Positions 11,408 through 24,090 of a stretch of 64,000 bases of DNA are shown piece after piece. Source of the stretch: Aquilaria yunnanensis (taxonomy: Eukaryota; Streptophyta; Magnoliopsida; Malvales; Thymelaeaceae); contig CM077595.1 in NCBI GenBank assembly GCA_039654915.1, positions 48,143,501-48,207,500 of the forward strand. The letters run 5' to 3'. The notes under the pieces were generated by a model. That model did no database searches and was not told the origin of the DNA. It was given only the letters and a program-made list of their open reading frames with translations. A program made the translations under genes and the position numbers. How positions within the stretch are numbered: the first letter of the stretch is position 1; every line of letters starts with the position of its first letter.

Positions 11408-12823
11408 TGTTGGGTTTCGGGAGCCAAACAGCGCAGCAAAATTTAACCGAAACCCTCCAGGATCCAAGTGAAACGGGGTAAACCGGGTGTTCAAAAATTT
11501 TCATACCTAATTTTCGGTTGAGATCTCTCACTCAACTGTAGAGTCGAATCACAAAACCCGAACAATTGACATGTTTAGGCTCTCTATGGTATCCACACGA
11601 GCCTCTCGGGATCACCACGCTTCCACCACGTCCCGGCAGATGCGTTTCTCTTGCGCTCGCAGTGATAGCTTGCGTCCTCCAAGGAATTGCAAGAGAAGAG
11701 TGCGGCTGTCCTTTTTGGAGGCTAGGGCAAGGAGAGCTCTGAATTTCTCACTAGAACTTGTATTTATAGTGAGACTCAACTTCCAGGCCCAATAAGTTTC
11801 AAAACCCTAATCCAATTAGGCTTTAATTTCGGGCTTAATAATGGCTCAACTATTGGGCCCATTATTAATACGAAATTATTATGAAACCAAAACCCAAAAT
11901 ATTAGCCCATGCACTCTAATGATCCAAATAGCTCTATGTGTGCGACCTAATAGGCTCTTACCACGTTGGCAATGATCATAAATCACATTTATGATCATAA
12001 GCAATGAGCAGTGTCTAGCAACACATCATTGCTACCCAAGCGACAAGATTGTCGATGATTCGATGAAACCTTTATGATCATCACCGATATATGCCATTGT
12101 CCCTTTGTCCAAGATATCAAGACTAAGCACGAGACGTGGAATGTGTCACTCTCATATAGCCCAATCTTTGGTTTCTTGATTACCGAGTAGACCAACTTAA
12201 AATGATGACATTGATATCGTATATCAACTCATCCAAGCATGGCCATGCATTTTTCTAAGTCTTACTTTATCAAGGGGCGCGAAGATATCACTCCCGTTAT
12301 ATAGGAGGGACAAATCCCATCTTGATCATACAAATCCCTCCGCATGATATGTGACATACCCAATGACCTCCTTCAAGTTCACTTAGTTACGAGCAACAAA
12401 GGAAAGTATCAAAGTATGTGACTCACATGTAGGGAACCTTGATGATCTTAGGTCAAAGACTACATATACCATGATCACTATGACAATCACTTATGACACT
12501 CATATAATGATCCATGTAGTGTTCTCATGGTGGGTCGGTCCAGTACACAAGTTCTCCAACTTGTACCCATATGTAGACTACATATCTCATATTAGTCTCC
12601 ACATATGCTAGTCGTTATGTATTATTGCAACCCGCTCCACAATAATACTAGACTAGGGACGTTTAAGAATATCATTATTTTAGGGTTACAATTATGTTTG
12701 TTAAGTTATGCGGAAACAAAACAACAAACATAATTGCTGGATTAATGCCTCAATAAAATATCATGACTCAATGTTCAAAAATACAATCATCTGATGATTG
12801 GCCTTTTGGGCACAACACTAACA
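11408..12823 (-). repeat. 5' LTR of the copia element
   Basis: It pairs with 3049-4465. A TATA box (TATAAATA on the minus strand) is at 11761-11768. The end at 12823 is followed by the AAATG duplication. Confidence 0.93.
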
Positions 12824-12828
12824 AAATG

Positions 12829-13142
12829 GACATGGATTGTACTGTACTATGACATTTGTTCCTTTTGGGTTCTTACACTGCTAAATCAAATGCTCTTTTG
12901 TTTCTATTTTTTTTTCAGTTCCTATATATTCTTTTCTGCATTTGTTTGTTCTTTTTCAGTTCTTGTATGTTCTCCTTGATGCCTAGTCTGTTCTCATGTT
13001 TTCATTATTTTGTCATTGAATAGTACATGTTTTTTTGTTCTGGATTGATTATACTTGTTATTTGTATAACAAACTTTCATATCTAAAAAAGCATTTTCAA
13101 AGTTTAGAAGAACATATACTTAGTACAAAAGAACATATTCAA
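12829..13142. repeat. 290-bp tandem repeat, unit A
   Basis: This is a T-rich unit with many TGTTCTT-like words. It is homologous to 17271-17560 and interrupted at its right end by the 4.1-kb solo LTR. No ORF of interest. Confidence 0.75.
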
Positions 13143-14949
13143 TGTCACGCCCCAAACTGCCCCTGGCCCATCAAGGCCCGATTATCAGAGTCAATACAGC
13201 AGAAGTTATTCATACAAAAGGGGCTTTATTAACTACTATGAGCACCTACGGCGTGATTCCAGGATCTATTCTGGTACTAGCTTGTCAATTAATTATTTCC
13301 TAAGTGATGTTAGGGTGCTCTTTAGGTACAAGCTAGCACCTAAGTGAAATTTCAAGTGTTCCATTCATGACTTTATCCTGCTTACATGCATACTTCATCA
13401 CATGCCTACTTTATTCCAATTCAACATAAGCTTCTCTTGTAATACCTTCACATGCTCATTTCATCCAAGCTACAAATAGCCATACACTTAATCCATTAAG
13501 TGCAGCAGATGTGTGTCCATCAAGTGTACTATTTCAATGCATGGCAACCAAGAAGCCCATATTCCATTTCAAGTTTGAAAACCATATTTTCATATCCATG
13601 AACATCCTGCCAAATCTAGTACACATAACACAATCACCCATCAAGATATTCCACTTGTATGAATTCAAGCATACTTCTCATATATTCATCCTTCAAAGTC
13701 ATCAACATCATAAGTCATCATAATCATCTATCCAAGGCAAATTTCATCATCATAAGTTATCCAGAACTATGCCTATCCGTAGAATAGCAAACAAGCATCA
13801 CCTACTTGGAAAACATACCAAGGAATGCTTCATGTCTAAGTTTATCCAATGTTCAAGTTTTACAGATCAAGTTTTCATAACTACTTAATCTTCAACTAAT
13901 ATAAACACGGAACACAATCCACCTTATAGACCTTGTTCCCACAACTTCTAGACTCCATATCTTGCACAGGTAAGTCCACAACATTAGCTTGATTCACAAG
14001 CAATCTATACCACATAAGTCACTTTGAACACATGAATATATTGAGCGACACTATACATATACCCAACCCTTTAGCACATTGTAACGAGTACTCTGGTACT
14101 CTTCGCTTGATTTATCAAGCCATCCATTTCCTAAACAGGTATAGTAGGGCGGGTGAGTTATAAAACTCAGTAAAAATCCCGACGGCATCCAATGCCTAGT
14201 GAGGTAATTAACTCATGACTTTCTTAGTCATTATACGGCTTTCAAAGCCTAACTTGTGCCAAGAATGTAATGGCAATTAATAAATGTTCCTGCAAAGGAA
14301 AACACTAAAATAAAAAAAATACAGATATAGCACAATGGAAATAATAAATATAATAGGGGTCAGCATGCACAAACAATTCAAAGAAGCACACAACACACCC
14401 ACACACCACCACTCTCGAATCTCGTGTCCTCTGACACCATGGTCATCCGCAAGCATTAGCATTTCTAATTCACCAATCCAGGTCGACCATGTATTTATTT
14501 TACCTGAGCTCATTAGCTTGGGATCGAGTTGGCCAAACTCGATGCCAAGACCCAAATGCTTGCATAATTACTCATGAGTAAATCATAATTGCCAAAGTAA
14601 CAATACCTCGCCCATTATGCACTTATGTGCCCAAATATCCAACTAAGAAAGTATCATGAGTCCTCAGAAAAGTAACAACCACTTAGCCCAGACATGCGCA
14701 CCTATGGTCACTTGGTTCTTTGACCATCACATAGGGGCACTAATACTCACAATGAAAGGTCATGGAAAATATACCATGGAGAAAGTGAGTATAGGGATCC
14801 TTACCAACATTTGTGTAACCTTTTTGCTCATTGTCTTTGCCTTGCTTTGCTTTGTTTGTTGTTGTAACTTTGTCTTTGCCTTAATGGACCTATAAAGCCC
14901 AAACACTAGCAAGTTAATCTCTTGCTTTTTATTAACCATGAGAACGATA

Positions 14950-16280
14950 ATTTACCAAGAACTCTTGGTTTAACTTACTCAACCTCAATTTAAAGAGGTA
15001 AGGCCCAATTTAGCCTTTCTGTGAATTGAGGCCCATTTTTTGTGAACTCGGGCCTATATTGGCCTTTTCCTGGAATCCAGGCCCAACTTGGTCTTCTCTG
15101 GAACTTTAGGCCCAACCTGGCCTTTTCTGGAAATTTAGGCCCAACTTGGCCTTTTTTGGAAATTTAGGCCCAACTTGGCCTTTTATGAACTCAGGCCCAC
15201 TTGGCCTTTTATTCTCTCCCAGGCCCATTAGGCCTTTTACTTTCTCTCAGGCCCATTTGGCCTTTTATTTCTTTTCTGGACTTGGCCCAACTTCTCTGTC
15301 CAAGTCTAATTCAATGAAGCCCATTTAGGCAATTTAGCCCATTTTGTCAATTTCACCAATATGGCCCAAAATAGCCCATTTAGGAGTTTCTGGACCATTT
15401 ACCACCAAGAACACTTGGTTTTCAATTTGGGCCTTCAAATTTATCTCTTGGCCGAATTTGCCCCATTATTATTTTCTTTTGCTCAATTTTAGTCCCACAA
15501 GTTTTCTAAGGACCATTTGTGCCAAGAATACTTGGCTAACACCAATATTCACAAAAGTCGTGTTATGGCCGAATTCATCATCATTCTTTCTTTACCATTT
15601 TGGCTACACATTTTACTAGGAACACCTAGCTACCATGAACACATGGTTTACACACATAACCACCAAAAATGGCACTAAGGCCGAAACTTCTCTTTATTTC
15701 TTTCTTTGATATTTTGTTCCATACACATCAAAGAACTCAAAAATGCCAAGAACACATGGCTAACACATGGCTAACATGCCAAGACACCAAATTTACAACA
15801 TGGCCGAATTCTTCAAGCTTGCTTTCTTGCAACTTTTGCTTGTACTCTTGCTTAGGATGACCATATATGCTCTATAGTACCAAGAACACTTTGAAAAAAG
15901 CTTCACCATGCCATGCACATTCATGGCCGAAATTCCATCCTTGCTTTTCTTGGAGTTCTCCGCAATTTCTTTGCTTCTCATGGCTTGAAAATGCCATGCA
16001 TGCCTTGAACTCTTAAGTTGAGTCCAAGAACACTATGAACAGACCATGGCCGAAACTTCAACTTGTTTTTCTAGAAAAAATCCAACATGGCCGAAACATT
16101 AGTGAGCAATATCTAGCTCAAAAATACATCAAAATACCAAGAAAACTTGGTTTAAATCCATGTATGCCAATCTTACCACTTGGCCGAATCTCACCATGCA
16201 TGTGACCTTCATGGTCTTTGCTTGCACGGCCTCCAAGACTTCAAAACTTGCCAAGAACACTTGGCTTTCTTCCATAAACC
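14950..16280. repeat. Dispersed CCAAGAACACTTGG palindromes
   Basis: At least six copies of a near-palindrome CCAAG-N4-CTTGG or CCATG/CATGG, plus several half copies (CCAAGAACAC), recur every 80-500 bp inside the LTR. They alternate with CATGGCCGAA words. Confidence 0.75.
15000..15320. repeat. AGGCCCAACTTGGCC tandem repeat
   Basis: About nine degenerate units of roughly 30-40 bp built on GGCCCA, TTGGCC and TTTTCTGGAA. It lies inside the 4.1-kb LTR. Confidence 0.75.
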
Positions 16281-17268
16281 TCCATGGCCGAATCCTCAAG
16301 GGAACCTCTCACATGGCCAAATCTTCATCTCCATCTTTCTTGATGTTCTTCTTCATTTTCTTGCTTCTCATAGCTCAGAAATGCCATGCATGTTCATGAG
16401 CTCTTGAGTTGAGCCCAAGAACACAAAAATCCTTCATGGCCAAAACTCTCTAGTGAGCTTTCTTGGACATCTTGCTTGATTTCATGGTCTAGATGTGTTT
16501 AGAAGCTTGAATCACTACGAAAACATGTTTGCATGTGTAAGAATATGTATTTTCTGGATAGGCCGAGACTTAGATGAAGAAGAAGATGATGGAAGCTAGG
16601 AGAAAGAACCATGACCGGATGTGTGAGTTCTAGAGAGAAGGGAGAGCGTATGGCTTAGAGAGAGAGAGATGTGAGTGAAATAAGAGGTGGGATGGCTGGT
16701 TGTAACTCAAATGAAGGAAATGGGTTTCAAATGCACACCAAATGTGCATTTCATGAAGGGTGGCCGGCCATTTTGAATTCAGAAAGGGGAAAGATAGTCA
16801 AATGTCAATTAAAATAATCCTTTAGACAAAAGAAAGTGGAGTTGGTAGTGGACAATAACCAATGCAAAGTAGGGACAAGCATGGGTCAAAAATGATGGGC
16901 AAAATATTTGTTTATGGTGACGGTGGGGGTCAAGTCCAAGTGGGCAATTTAAATATTGTGAGTGGAAAATGGGCCGAATCCCTCATTTGGTCCTCCATCT
17001 TCTCAATTTGTGCAATTGAGTCCTCCCACAAAAACTTCCTTTGTGCAATTGATTAGCTCAACTTCAAATTTCACCATTTTCATCACCAATTCTCTTGGCC
17101 TTAGCCAAGTTTAATTCCAAGAGTGTCCAACACTCATTTATGCCCATTTCTTAATTAATTCCATGTCTCCTTAATTTAATTGGACTAAGTTTCCAGATTA
17201 GGAAACTTTTTATTCCACTAATCCACTTAACCCAGGACTTAGTCATTTAGCCCTTTCCGGGTGTAACA

Positions 17269-17760
17269 TTCAATGTTCTTATGTTTGTTCCTACACCATG
17301 GTTCTCATACTCTTTTGTTTCTTTTCTTTTTTAGTTCCTATAAATTTTTTTATGCATTGTTGCAATCTTGTTTATTCTTTTTCAGTTCTTATATTTTCTC
17401 CTTGATAGCTCGTATATTTTCATGTTCCCATTGTTTTGTCATTAAGTAGTATATGTTCTTTTATTTTAGATTGATCATACTTGCTATTTGTCCAATATAC
17501 TTTCATCTATAAAAAAAATTTGCATAGCTTAAAAAACATACTTTGTGTAAAGAACATAATCAATGTTCTTATGTTTGTTCTTAGACTATTGGTTCTTATG
17601 CTCTTCTATTTATATTTTTCCTAAGTTCATGTATGTTCCTTTTATGTATTACTGATGGTTATTAATTAAATTTGTTCCTTATCAGTTTCTCTTTGTTCTT
17701 TTATTCTTCCTATTTGTTCTAATATATGAAGTACCTGTTCTTTTATATATTTGAGGGCAC
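17269..17760. repeat. 290-bp tandem repeat, units B and C
   Basis: Unit B (17271-17560) and unit C (from 17561) both open CAATGTTCTTATGTTTGTTC and are exactly 290 bp apart. Unit C decays after about 190 bp. With unit A they form one array that predates the solo LTR. Confidence 0.85.
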
Positions 17761-18205
17761 AAATTTTTCACTACAGTTTATAAGGAGGTAAATTTTTCAC
17801 AAAACTGTTTTTTGCAGGTAAATTTGCAATTAACATTTTTTTTTGTGAGCAATTTTTCCACTTGCCATTAACTTGGTAGGAATATTTCAATTATTTAGAG
17901 AATATTCTATGGAACAAATCTTAAATTAGTCCCTGAAGTTTTTATCCTTAAGCCCCAAGCTACCCAAACTTTTAACAACACCCAAATAAGTCAAAACTCT
18001 ATTTTTTGCCATATACCCTCATTGTTGAGTCTCCTTGTTTTCACCTTCCTCATTGTTGTCAAACAACCCTCTAACACTATTGTCGTCGATCTTTTATTCT
18101 AAAAATGCAATATCTTTGGATTTAGTCCTAACTACATCAATAGAACCTTGTTTTATCAAGGTTTGTTCCAAGGAGAGTTGTTAGGATGTGCGGAAAAGTG
18201 AATGT
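17761..18205. other. AT-rich spacer, nothing recognised
   Basis: No gene or repeat boundary seen. The last five bases (AATGT, 18201-18205) are the target duplication of the next solo LTR. Confidence 0.55.
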
Positions 18206-20689
18206 TGCTACCACTCTAAGTATTTAAATACAGTGATCAATTTTAGTGAGCTCAAGCCCCAGGCACTTCATGTCCTGTAGGCCAAGCAGAACGTGTGCAC
18301 TATGTTTACCCAAGTGGCCCTCTTGGTCATTATGCAAAGATGTGTATATTGGTCTAACCATTACACACATATTCACATACAATTTCATCTAGAAGTAATG
18401 ATGAAAATGAAATTATTTATTCCTAGCCAATATGGAATTTGAGTAAACTCCCCAACTGCATGTACAATTATATGCACACATGATGCTATTGGTGCGCATT
18501 TTTTTTTTCCAAACTTTCACACTGTGTCCAACTCAAATTCTACCCATGTTTTCTTGTGCCCTAAAGGTTTTAAACCCTTTAATACCCTTAAAAATTCATA
18601 GGGAAATAGGTTTGAGACATTAAATCCATCTAAGTTTACAATTATGGATTTTACACTTTGCCGGGTAAAAATGACCATATGAACAGTGCTCAGCAAAATC
18701 AGCCAATTTTGACAAGCCATAACTTTGGTTACAGGGCACCAAATCCAGTGGTTCAATAGCCAAGTTATTCCTCTTGAATGTTTCTAAGTGTGGTCAAAAT
18801 TTGATAGCCAAATTCTTTATGTACAGAAAGTTATGGCAGCTAGAGTACAGGGTACCAAATTTTAGCCACTATTGACCATTATGCCCATACAAAATTTCAT
18901 AATATTCATACACTTCATTTCCAGGTGCAAAATCCACTTGGTAGTATCCATATATGTCTTATACACATGGGAAAACCATTCCCCTGAATTTAGAGCCCTT
19001 TTAAGTATCATTCATAAAAATTTCATCAAAACAGCCCATAAACACCATATGGACAGCATTGTATACACACTTCAAACCACACTCCATTGATCCATATATC
19101 CTTCTCACACTACACATACAACATACCCAGATCATTTACATGCATTTATGCACCACATAGATTACAATAACTTAGTTAATACGTACACTAAGCTTCTTGG
19201 AGAACTTCAAAAGCACTAAGCACTCCAAAAACTTGAAGGGACTAGCTGCTGCATAAGGCAGAAAATACCATTACTAAAAATAGATAATGTGCTCCAAAAA
19301 TCATGAAACTTTCTAGTTTACAACTAAACATATGGAAGTTAATATACCTGAAATTTCACAAAGAAATTCAAGTGACAGCTATTATTTTGAATGCCCCCTT
19401 TCAGGTGCTCCTAAAATGGACAGAAATGGGATAAGTCTTTTTTTAAGAAACTCAGTAAGTGCTTATCATTAGAAACTTGAATTCCCAGCAACATGATTGA
19501 AATCCAAAGACATAAAAACACAAAAACAAAGCACATATACAAAAATATAGCCATCCAAATACACAAACAAACAGAACACAATCGAATGCAATGCTGGGAG
19601 CAATACATCATTAGGGTTAGTCCATAAACAATCAAATAAACAATATGTAATCACTATGGCAGCCCTCCTCAAGCTAATGCTTGGTATTATGAGGTTAATT
19701 GGTCTTATTTAGTACTAACTTGGGCTCTATAAACTCGAAATTTCACTACCATAATAGAGCACCAAAGCAGTAGGGTTGAAACCCTAGGTGCAATTTCCCC
19801 CTTAACCTAAACTTGGTTCATCAAGCTATTGGCTCTCTTCCAAGCTTAGGGTCTTAGCTCCATGGATATTTGGGCATCAATATTGAACAATAAACAACCG
19901 TGAAACCCAGATAAAACCCTTACCTAAGCTGTGAAGGCTTACATCTTCAAGAGATACACGACAAACCCCAAAACTAGGGTTTTTCTCTTTCTTGTTGCAT
20001 CCGATTGCCTTCCTTTGTGATTTATTGGGAGATTGAGCTATGGAGGCTATGGAAGCTTATGGAGGAGCTAAGGAACAGGTTGTGCCTGGTGGGGAACGAA
20101 AATGGGCAAGACATGGCAAGAAATCAAGATATTTTACTTGACTTGATTAGTTTAACCTTAACCCTCACTTAGGTCACTATAAGTATGTCTTAAGCAAAAA
20201 ATTTTTGGCTAATCTTTAGCCCACCTTTTTTACCTTAGAACCTGGAAATAAAAGGCTCGGATAATGCTAGAGATGACCACCTTTGATTCTTGTCAAAAAA
20301 TCATCCCATCCTTAAGTTATTTTTGTGAACAATTGTACACCTAGTTGTCCTACGTTCTTGAATAATAGCTTTTGTTTCCTTTATGCAATTTAGCCTCAAA
20401 AAATTGCTTCCATACCATTCAAATCCTTCCAAAATCTATCTTTTAGAGTTGTAAAATTGAGTACCCAAGTCTTGAAATCTTGCAATAAAACCCATAGATT
20501 ACTTGTAAAACAAGCAATCCTTTAGGGCTCCTTTTAGAACCAAGTAAACATTGTAAGCTTTTAGGGAGGTATAGATTATTCACTTTACTCCTCACATTTC
20601 ATTCATTATGATGAAAATTATGCTATATAATGGTTTATAACCATTATACCTTTATACTGTAATTTTCCTATTTGTTGATATGGTAACAA
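18206..20689 (-). mobile_element. Solo LTR of 2.5 kb (TGTTACC family)
   Basis: It begins TGCTACC and ends GGTAACA, flanked by an exact duplication AATGT (18201-18205 and 20690-20694). Read on the minus strand it is collinear with the solo LTR at 57413-59868. No primer site or coding domain is present. Orientation is set by comparison with the 57413 copy, whose TATA-like CATATAAG is followed by a CT-rich leader. Confidence 0.82.
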
Positions 20690-20994
20690 ATGTAATGCTA
20701 GCGGTGGAAAGGGCGAAGGGTGGCAAAGGGTACATAGGTTGTTGGAATGAAGAAGATAGTAAAAATGATAGATTCAGAAACTTAGGAGCACTAGTGTTAG
20801 ATTAAGAAAATTTTGAATTGAAACTTACATCTTTCTCATTTTTTTACCTTCATCACATAGATAATTCTAACAGCTGGTGGCAGATTTGCTCATAATAGAA
20901 AATATTGATAAAAAATGTGTACATTTCAAAAAAATTAATGACAAATTTACCCGCAAATATGAAAATGGGAAGTAAGAAGCACGAAATCAAAGCA
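20690..20994. other. Spacer, nothing recognised
   Basis: About 300 bp of AT-rich sequence without supported features. Confidence 0.5.
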
Positions 20995-21405
20995 GGATGA
21001 AAGGGTAACCATCACCAAACATAATGGAAGTATACCATATGTTGCACATTCATCCTAAAAGTACAAAATATTGCATCATTCATCATTGAAATATACAATT
21101 TTTGTACCATTTGTCTTTCCATCAACTCTTACCATTGGAGAATATACCTTATGTTGCACCATTTGTTCTGGAAGTATGTCTTATATTACACCATGTCCTA
21201 GAAGTATATCTTATGTTGCACAATTCATCCGACCAAGTCAGCTTTCCATTACTCTCCAACCATAAGATTTGACAGAAGGATTAATGGTGCAACAACTGCA
21301 TATTTTCAAGATGAACGATGCAATATTTTATACTTTTGGGATAAATATGCAATATAGGGCATACTTCTAGAATATTTGGTCACGTTTAGCCAAGATGAAA
21401 ATTTC
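20995..21405. mobile_element. Foldback/MITE-like element 1
   Basis: The segment 21025-21090 recurs inverted at about 21308-21378 (shared words GAAGTAT, AAAATATTGCATC), with weaker pairing outwards. Ends and target duplication were not fixed. A 64-residue ORF in the loop is not convincing. Confidence 0.6.
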
Positions 21406-21547
21406 TTTTTAAACAGGATAAAATCATAATTTCAAGTTCAACTTCTTATCTTGCAGGTGGCGCGTGTCTAGGTGCATGGTTACCTCATGCAAGCCTCACT
21501 TTTCGTGCTTTCAATTGTTTAAGGAAACAGTATTCCAATTTTTCTTT

Positions 21548-22350
21548 GGAAAATGTGCCAAAAAAACTCACTACAATTATGGGTCTGGACTGATTTAATC
21601 CTTATAGTTTTAAGTAGTTTCAATTCCATCACTAAAGTCATAATTTAGTCTCAAATTGGCCACTAATGTTAGAGTTGGTGTCAAATATGCCACCAGTCAT
21701 TAAAATCTAATGGTAAATGTGGAAAGGTTATGGTTTTGAAATCTTAATGTACTTTTATAACTTTTAACAAACTTCAGAAACTATGTGTAATTTACCATTT
21801 TCACTTTTTTATGTGGCAATCACCTTTATCCTTCATTGAATCTACCACAAGCCCTTCTAGAAATGATATTCAAATTAGTCACTACATTTTGATACTTCAA
21901 ATAAATTGAACCTCGATCAAATGAAACTCACTCATCAAATATCGATGTATTTTTTATCATCTACGTTCTGATATGACAATTTTTTTTTGTTCGTAAATAG
22001 TGATGTTCAATGCTACCTTCTCCAGCATTGCCTTCGTCACCAGTGGTGGACCCGGCAATGGCGATGCAATGGCTAGTGCATAAAATAAATGAAAACGGTA
22101 AATTACACAGTTTCTGAAGCTTGTTAAAAGTTTTATTAGTACCCCAAGATTTCATAACCAACTTCTCACATTTATTGTTAGATTTTTAATAGCTTGTGAC
22201 ATATTCAGAAACAAACTATACACTGCTGACCAATTTGGACCCAAACTATGACTTTAGTCTTTAGAGATGTACTTAGAACCACTTAAAACTATAATAATCA
22301 AATTGACCTAGACCCATGACTACAGTGATTTTTTTGGTAATTTTCCCTTT
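21548..22350. mobile_element. Foldback element 2, about 240-bp inverted arms
   Basis: The left arm, from CCAAAAAAACTCACTAC through GGGTCTGGAC to TTACCATTTT, pairs with 22095-22350, which ends CATGACTACAGTGATTTTTTTGG. The loop is about 300 bp. Long arms suit a foldback or Mutator-like MITE. The flanks are T-rich, so a target duplication cannot be called. Confidence 0.7.
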
Positions 22351-22671
22351 TTTGTTTTCGTTGTCTCAATGTTGGGACTCATCTCGATCTCTCTCGCTTG
22401 CTCATCCTTACACGACTTAACAGCGGAGATGATCCAAAACCTTTCTTCTCATCATCCTTCTCGCTACCAACTCCGCCGCCCACTTTTGATCAGCAAATGC
22501 CATCCGGTACACAATTGACAAGGGCCATTAGAATAACCGCGGAGATGGAATTTCCCCATCAACCCATCTATTTCAGCAGGCATGACTGTATGAGTCGAGC
22601 AGTACGATGAAAATGACGACGACAATGCACTCAGATAGATCTGGCCGGATATGAAATTCTTGGAAGACCTG
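22351..22671. other. Spacer between foldback 2 and Tat-A
   Basis: It is somewhat richer in G+C than the DNA to its left, with only short ORFs. It ends in ACCTG, the left target duplication of Tat-A. Confidence 0.5.
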
Positions 22672-23538
22672 TGATGGCCTTGGGCCTCATCGTTGTGAGT
22701 CATGATGACCGTTGAGGAGACTTCTAGGAGGAAGAACGCCTGGAAGGTGGATCGCCCCAAGGAGAGTACCTGAAAAGCTGGTAAACAGGGTTAGGAGGCC
22801 CCCGGAGTGTTTTTCCGGGGGGGGAGCCTCCGACGCCCAAGTCAGTGGTGGCCGGAAGAAGGAGAAAGTCACTAGCTCAAAGAGAAAGGCAGAAAAGTCT
22901 CGCCTGGTATTTTCTCAGAGTGTGGGAGCTGTATTTTCGGCCTACCAACCTCCTGTCAAGTATTTATTTCCTGTACATATAGGAATACCTAGCTCGTTCA
23001 GATCATGACACGTGTGCGGTCGGATGCTCCTGAACGTCTGGGCGTAGGGGACAGATAGTTGGTAACTAGATGGCCTCGAGCCTTGTGCTGAGACGGGCCA
23101 TGATATGATTCTGATGGCGTCTGCGCGTCAGGGCGACTTTTTACGTCTGTGGTAGGACGTGTCAGAGGCTTCCTTAAATGCTTCCTTAAATGCGCCTGCC
23201 GTACTCCCGAGGTCCCTGGGCGAGGTCGTCCTCTAGTTCGGACAGAGCCTCTTCGGGAAGCATACCCTCAGTTCGGGGGTTCCCAGTTCTAGGGGGTTCC
23301 GCCTTCGGCGATATCATATTCGGGCAGCAATGTCTGGTGCCACTTTTCCGAAGGCGCGCTGTTCACGACCTTGGGGGGCGAATAGAGTCCTCAAGTTTTA
23401 CTGGCGTGCCGAGGCTCGGAGCTCTCCGGCTATCTCCCGAGGTGCATGATTCCACCTGTTCCCGGGAAGCGCCAGTTCTTCTGGCCATTGTTGTGCCAGG
23501 GTGTTCGGCCAGATTGAGGCGATAGCCTTTGGCTATCA
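22672..23538 (-). repeat. Tat-A 3' LTR
   Basis: It begins TGATGGCC and ends GGCTATCA. Both tips can form short hairpins (GATGGCC/GGCCTCATC with one bulge, and GATAGCCTTTGGCTATC at 23521-23537). The small ORFs inside it recur only because the LTR is repeated. Confidence 0.95.
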
Positions 23539-23540
23539 CA

Positions 23541-23552
23541 TGCCCCCCTCTG
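23541..23552 (-). promoter_or_regulatory. Tat-A polypurine tract
   Basis: On the minus strand CAGAGGGGGGCA lies two bases inside the 3' LTR, the expected place for the plus-strand primer. The same G-run sits at this place in Tat-B and Tat-C. Confidence 0.85.
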
Positions 23553-23618
23553 GAAAGCCGAAGTGAAGACTTCGGTTTGCATCTCTTTCCGAGGTTGTTG
23601 TTGGGAGTCTTGTTGGGA

Positions 23619-23782
23619 AGCATAACCTGTACCGAGGTCACACCTTTTGCCCGAGGGTCTGGGCTGTTCGGCCTTGGCCTATTCTTTGGGGTCTCCGAGG
23701 CAAAGCCTGTACCGAAGATACACCTCTTGCCCAAAAGTCATGGGCTGTTCAGCCATAGCCTGTCTCTTGGTGTCCTCGAGGT
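23619..23782. repeat. 82-bp tandem duplication upstream of the antisense gene
   Basis: Two diverged units share CCTGTACCGA, CACACCT/TACACCT, GGGCTGTTC and CTC(C)GAGG at an 82-bp spacing. They lie between the polypurine tract and the antisense gene promoter. Confidence 0.65.
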
Positions 23783-24082
23783 GGCCTGCTTTTTATTTCT
23801 GCAGGTCTGATGGCCAAGCGTGTCAGACTGAGCGACGCGTCTCCATTTTTCAGGGATGTCAAACGACGTGTCCCAATCAGGAGGTGTGTCCCGGTTTTCC
23901 AGGCACGTTTGGGGAGGCACGTCCCCCATTTCTGCGCAGCGGTTGACACGCGGCTTCTTGCCATTGGAGGAGAGGCGCGTCATTTACAGAGGGCACGCCT
24001 TTTCGGGTGCAGCGGGCAGTTACGGCGACGGTTCGCCTCCAATGGGTACTTATGATGTCTTTTCGGTTACCCACCTTTGGCC

Positions 24083-24090
24083 TATAAATA
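24083..24090 (+). promoter_or_regulatory. TATA box of the Tat-A antisense gene
   Basis: TATAAATA lies 288 bp before the ATG at 24378 and is followed by a CT-rich leader. Tat-B, Tat-C1 and Tat-C2 have a TATA-like box 240-280 bp before the matching ATG. Confidence 0.7.

Larger units (their letters stand above)
3049..12823 (-). mobile_element. Complete but inactive Ty1/copia retrotransposon
   Basis: LTRs of 1417 and 1416 bp (3049-4465 and 11408-12823) begin TGTTGGG and end CTAACA on the plus strand. They are flanked by an exact 5-bp duplication AAATG (3044-3048 and 12824-12828). The internal order on the minus strand is primer site, long leader, gag, protease, integrase, RT, RNase H, polypurine tract. 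Integrase before RT defines Ty1/copia; the RT/RNase H text resembles the Angela/Tork group, which I infer. It cannot be autonomous: there is a stop in gag, the protease aspartate is changed, the frame breaks between protease and integrase, and a solo LTR splits pol. The LTRs differ by several percent by eye. Confidence 0.95.
13143..17268 (-). mobile_element. Solo LTR of 4.1 kb (TGTCAC family)
   Basis: It begins TGTCACGCCCC and ends GGGTGTAACA, flanked by an exact TTCAA duplication (13138-13142 and 17269-17273). No primer site, polypurine tract or coding domain is inside, so it is one very long LTR. Such long LTRs with TGTCAC ends are typical of Tekay/Del-type chromoviruses; that placement is inferred. 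A CT-rich leader-like run and an AATAAAG signal, both read on the minus strand, suggest minus orientation. ORFs of 60-90 residues inside it are chance. The copy starting at 63531 is the same family. Confidence 0.8.

Noticed and set aside
13143..17268. Reading the 4.1-kb segment as a gene-bearing or DNA transposon
   Set aside because: No coding domain, no long inverted ends, but TG...CA ends and a 5-bp duplication fit a solo LTR.
22425..22666. Possible short gene start beside Tat-A
   Set aside because: The open frame is under 35 codons on the best reading and no domain or splice site follows.
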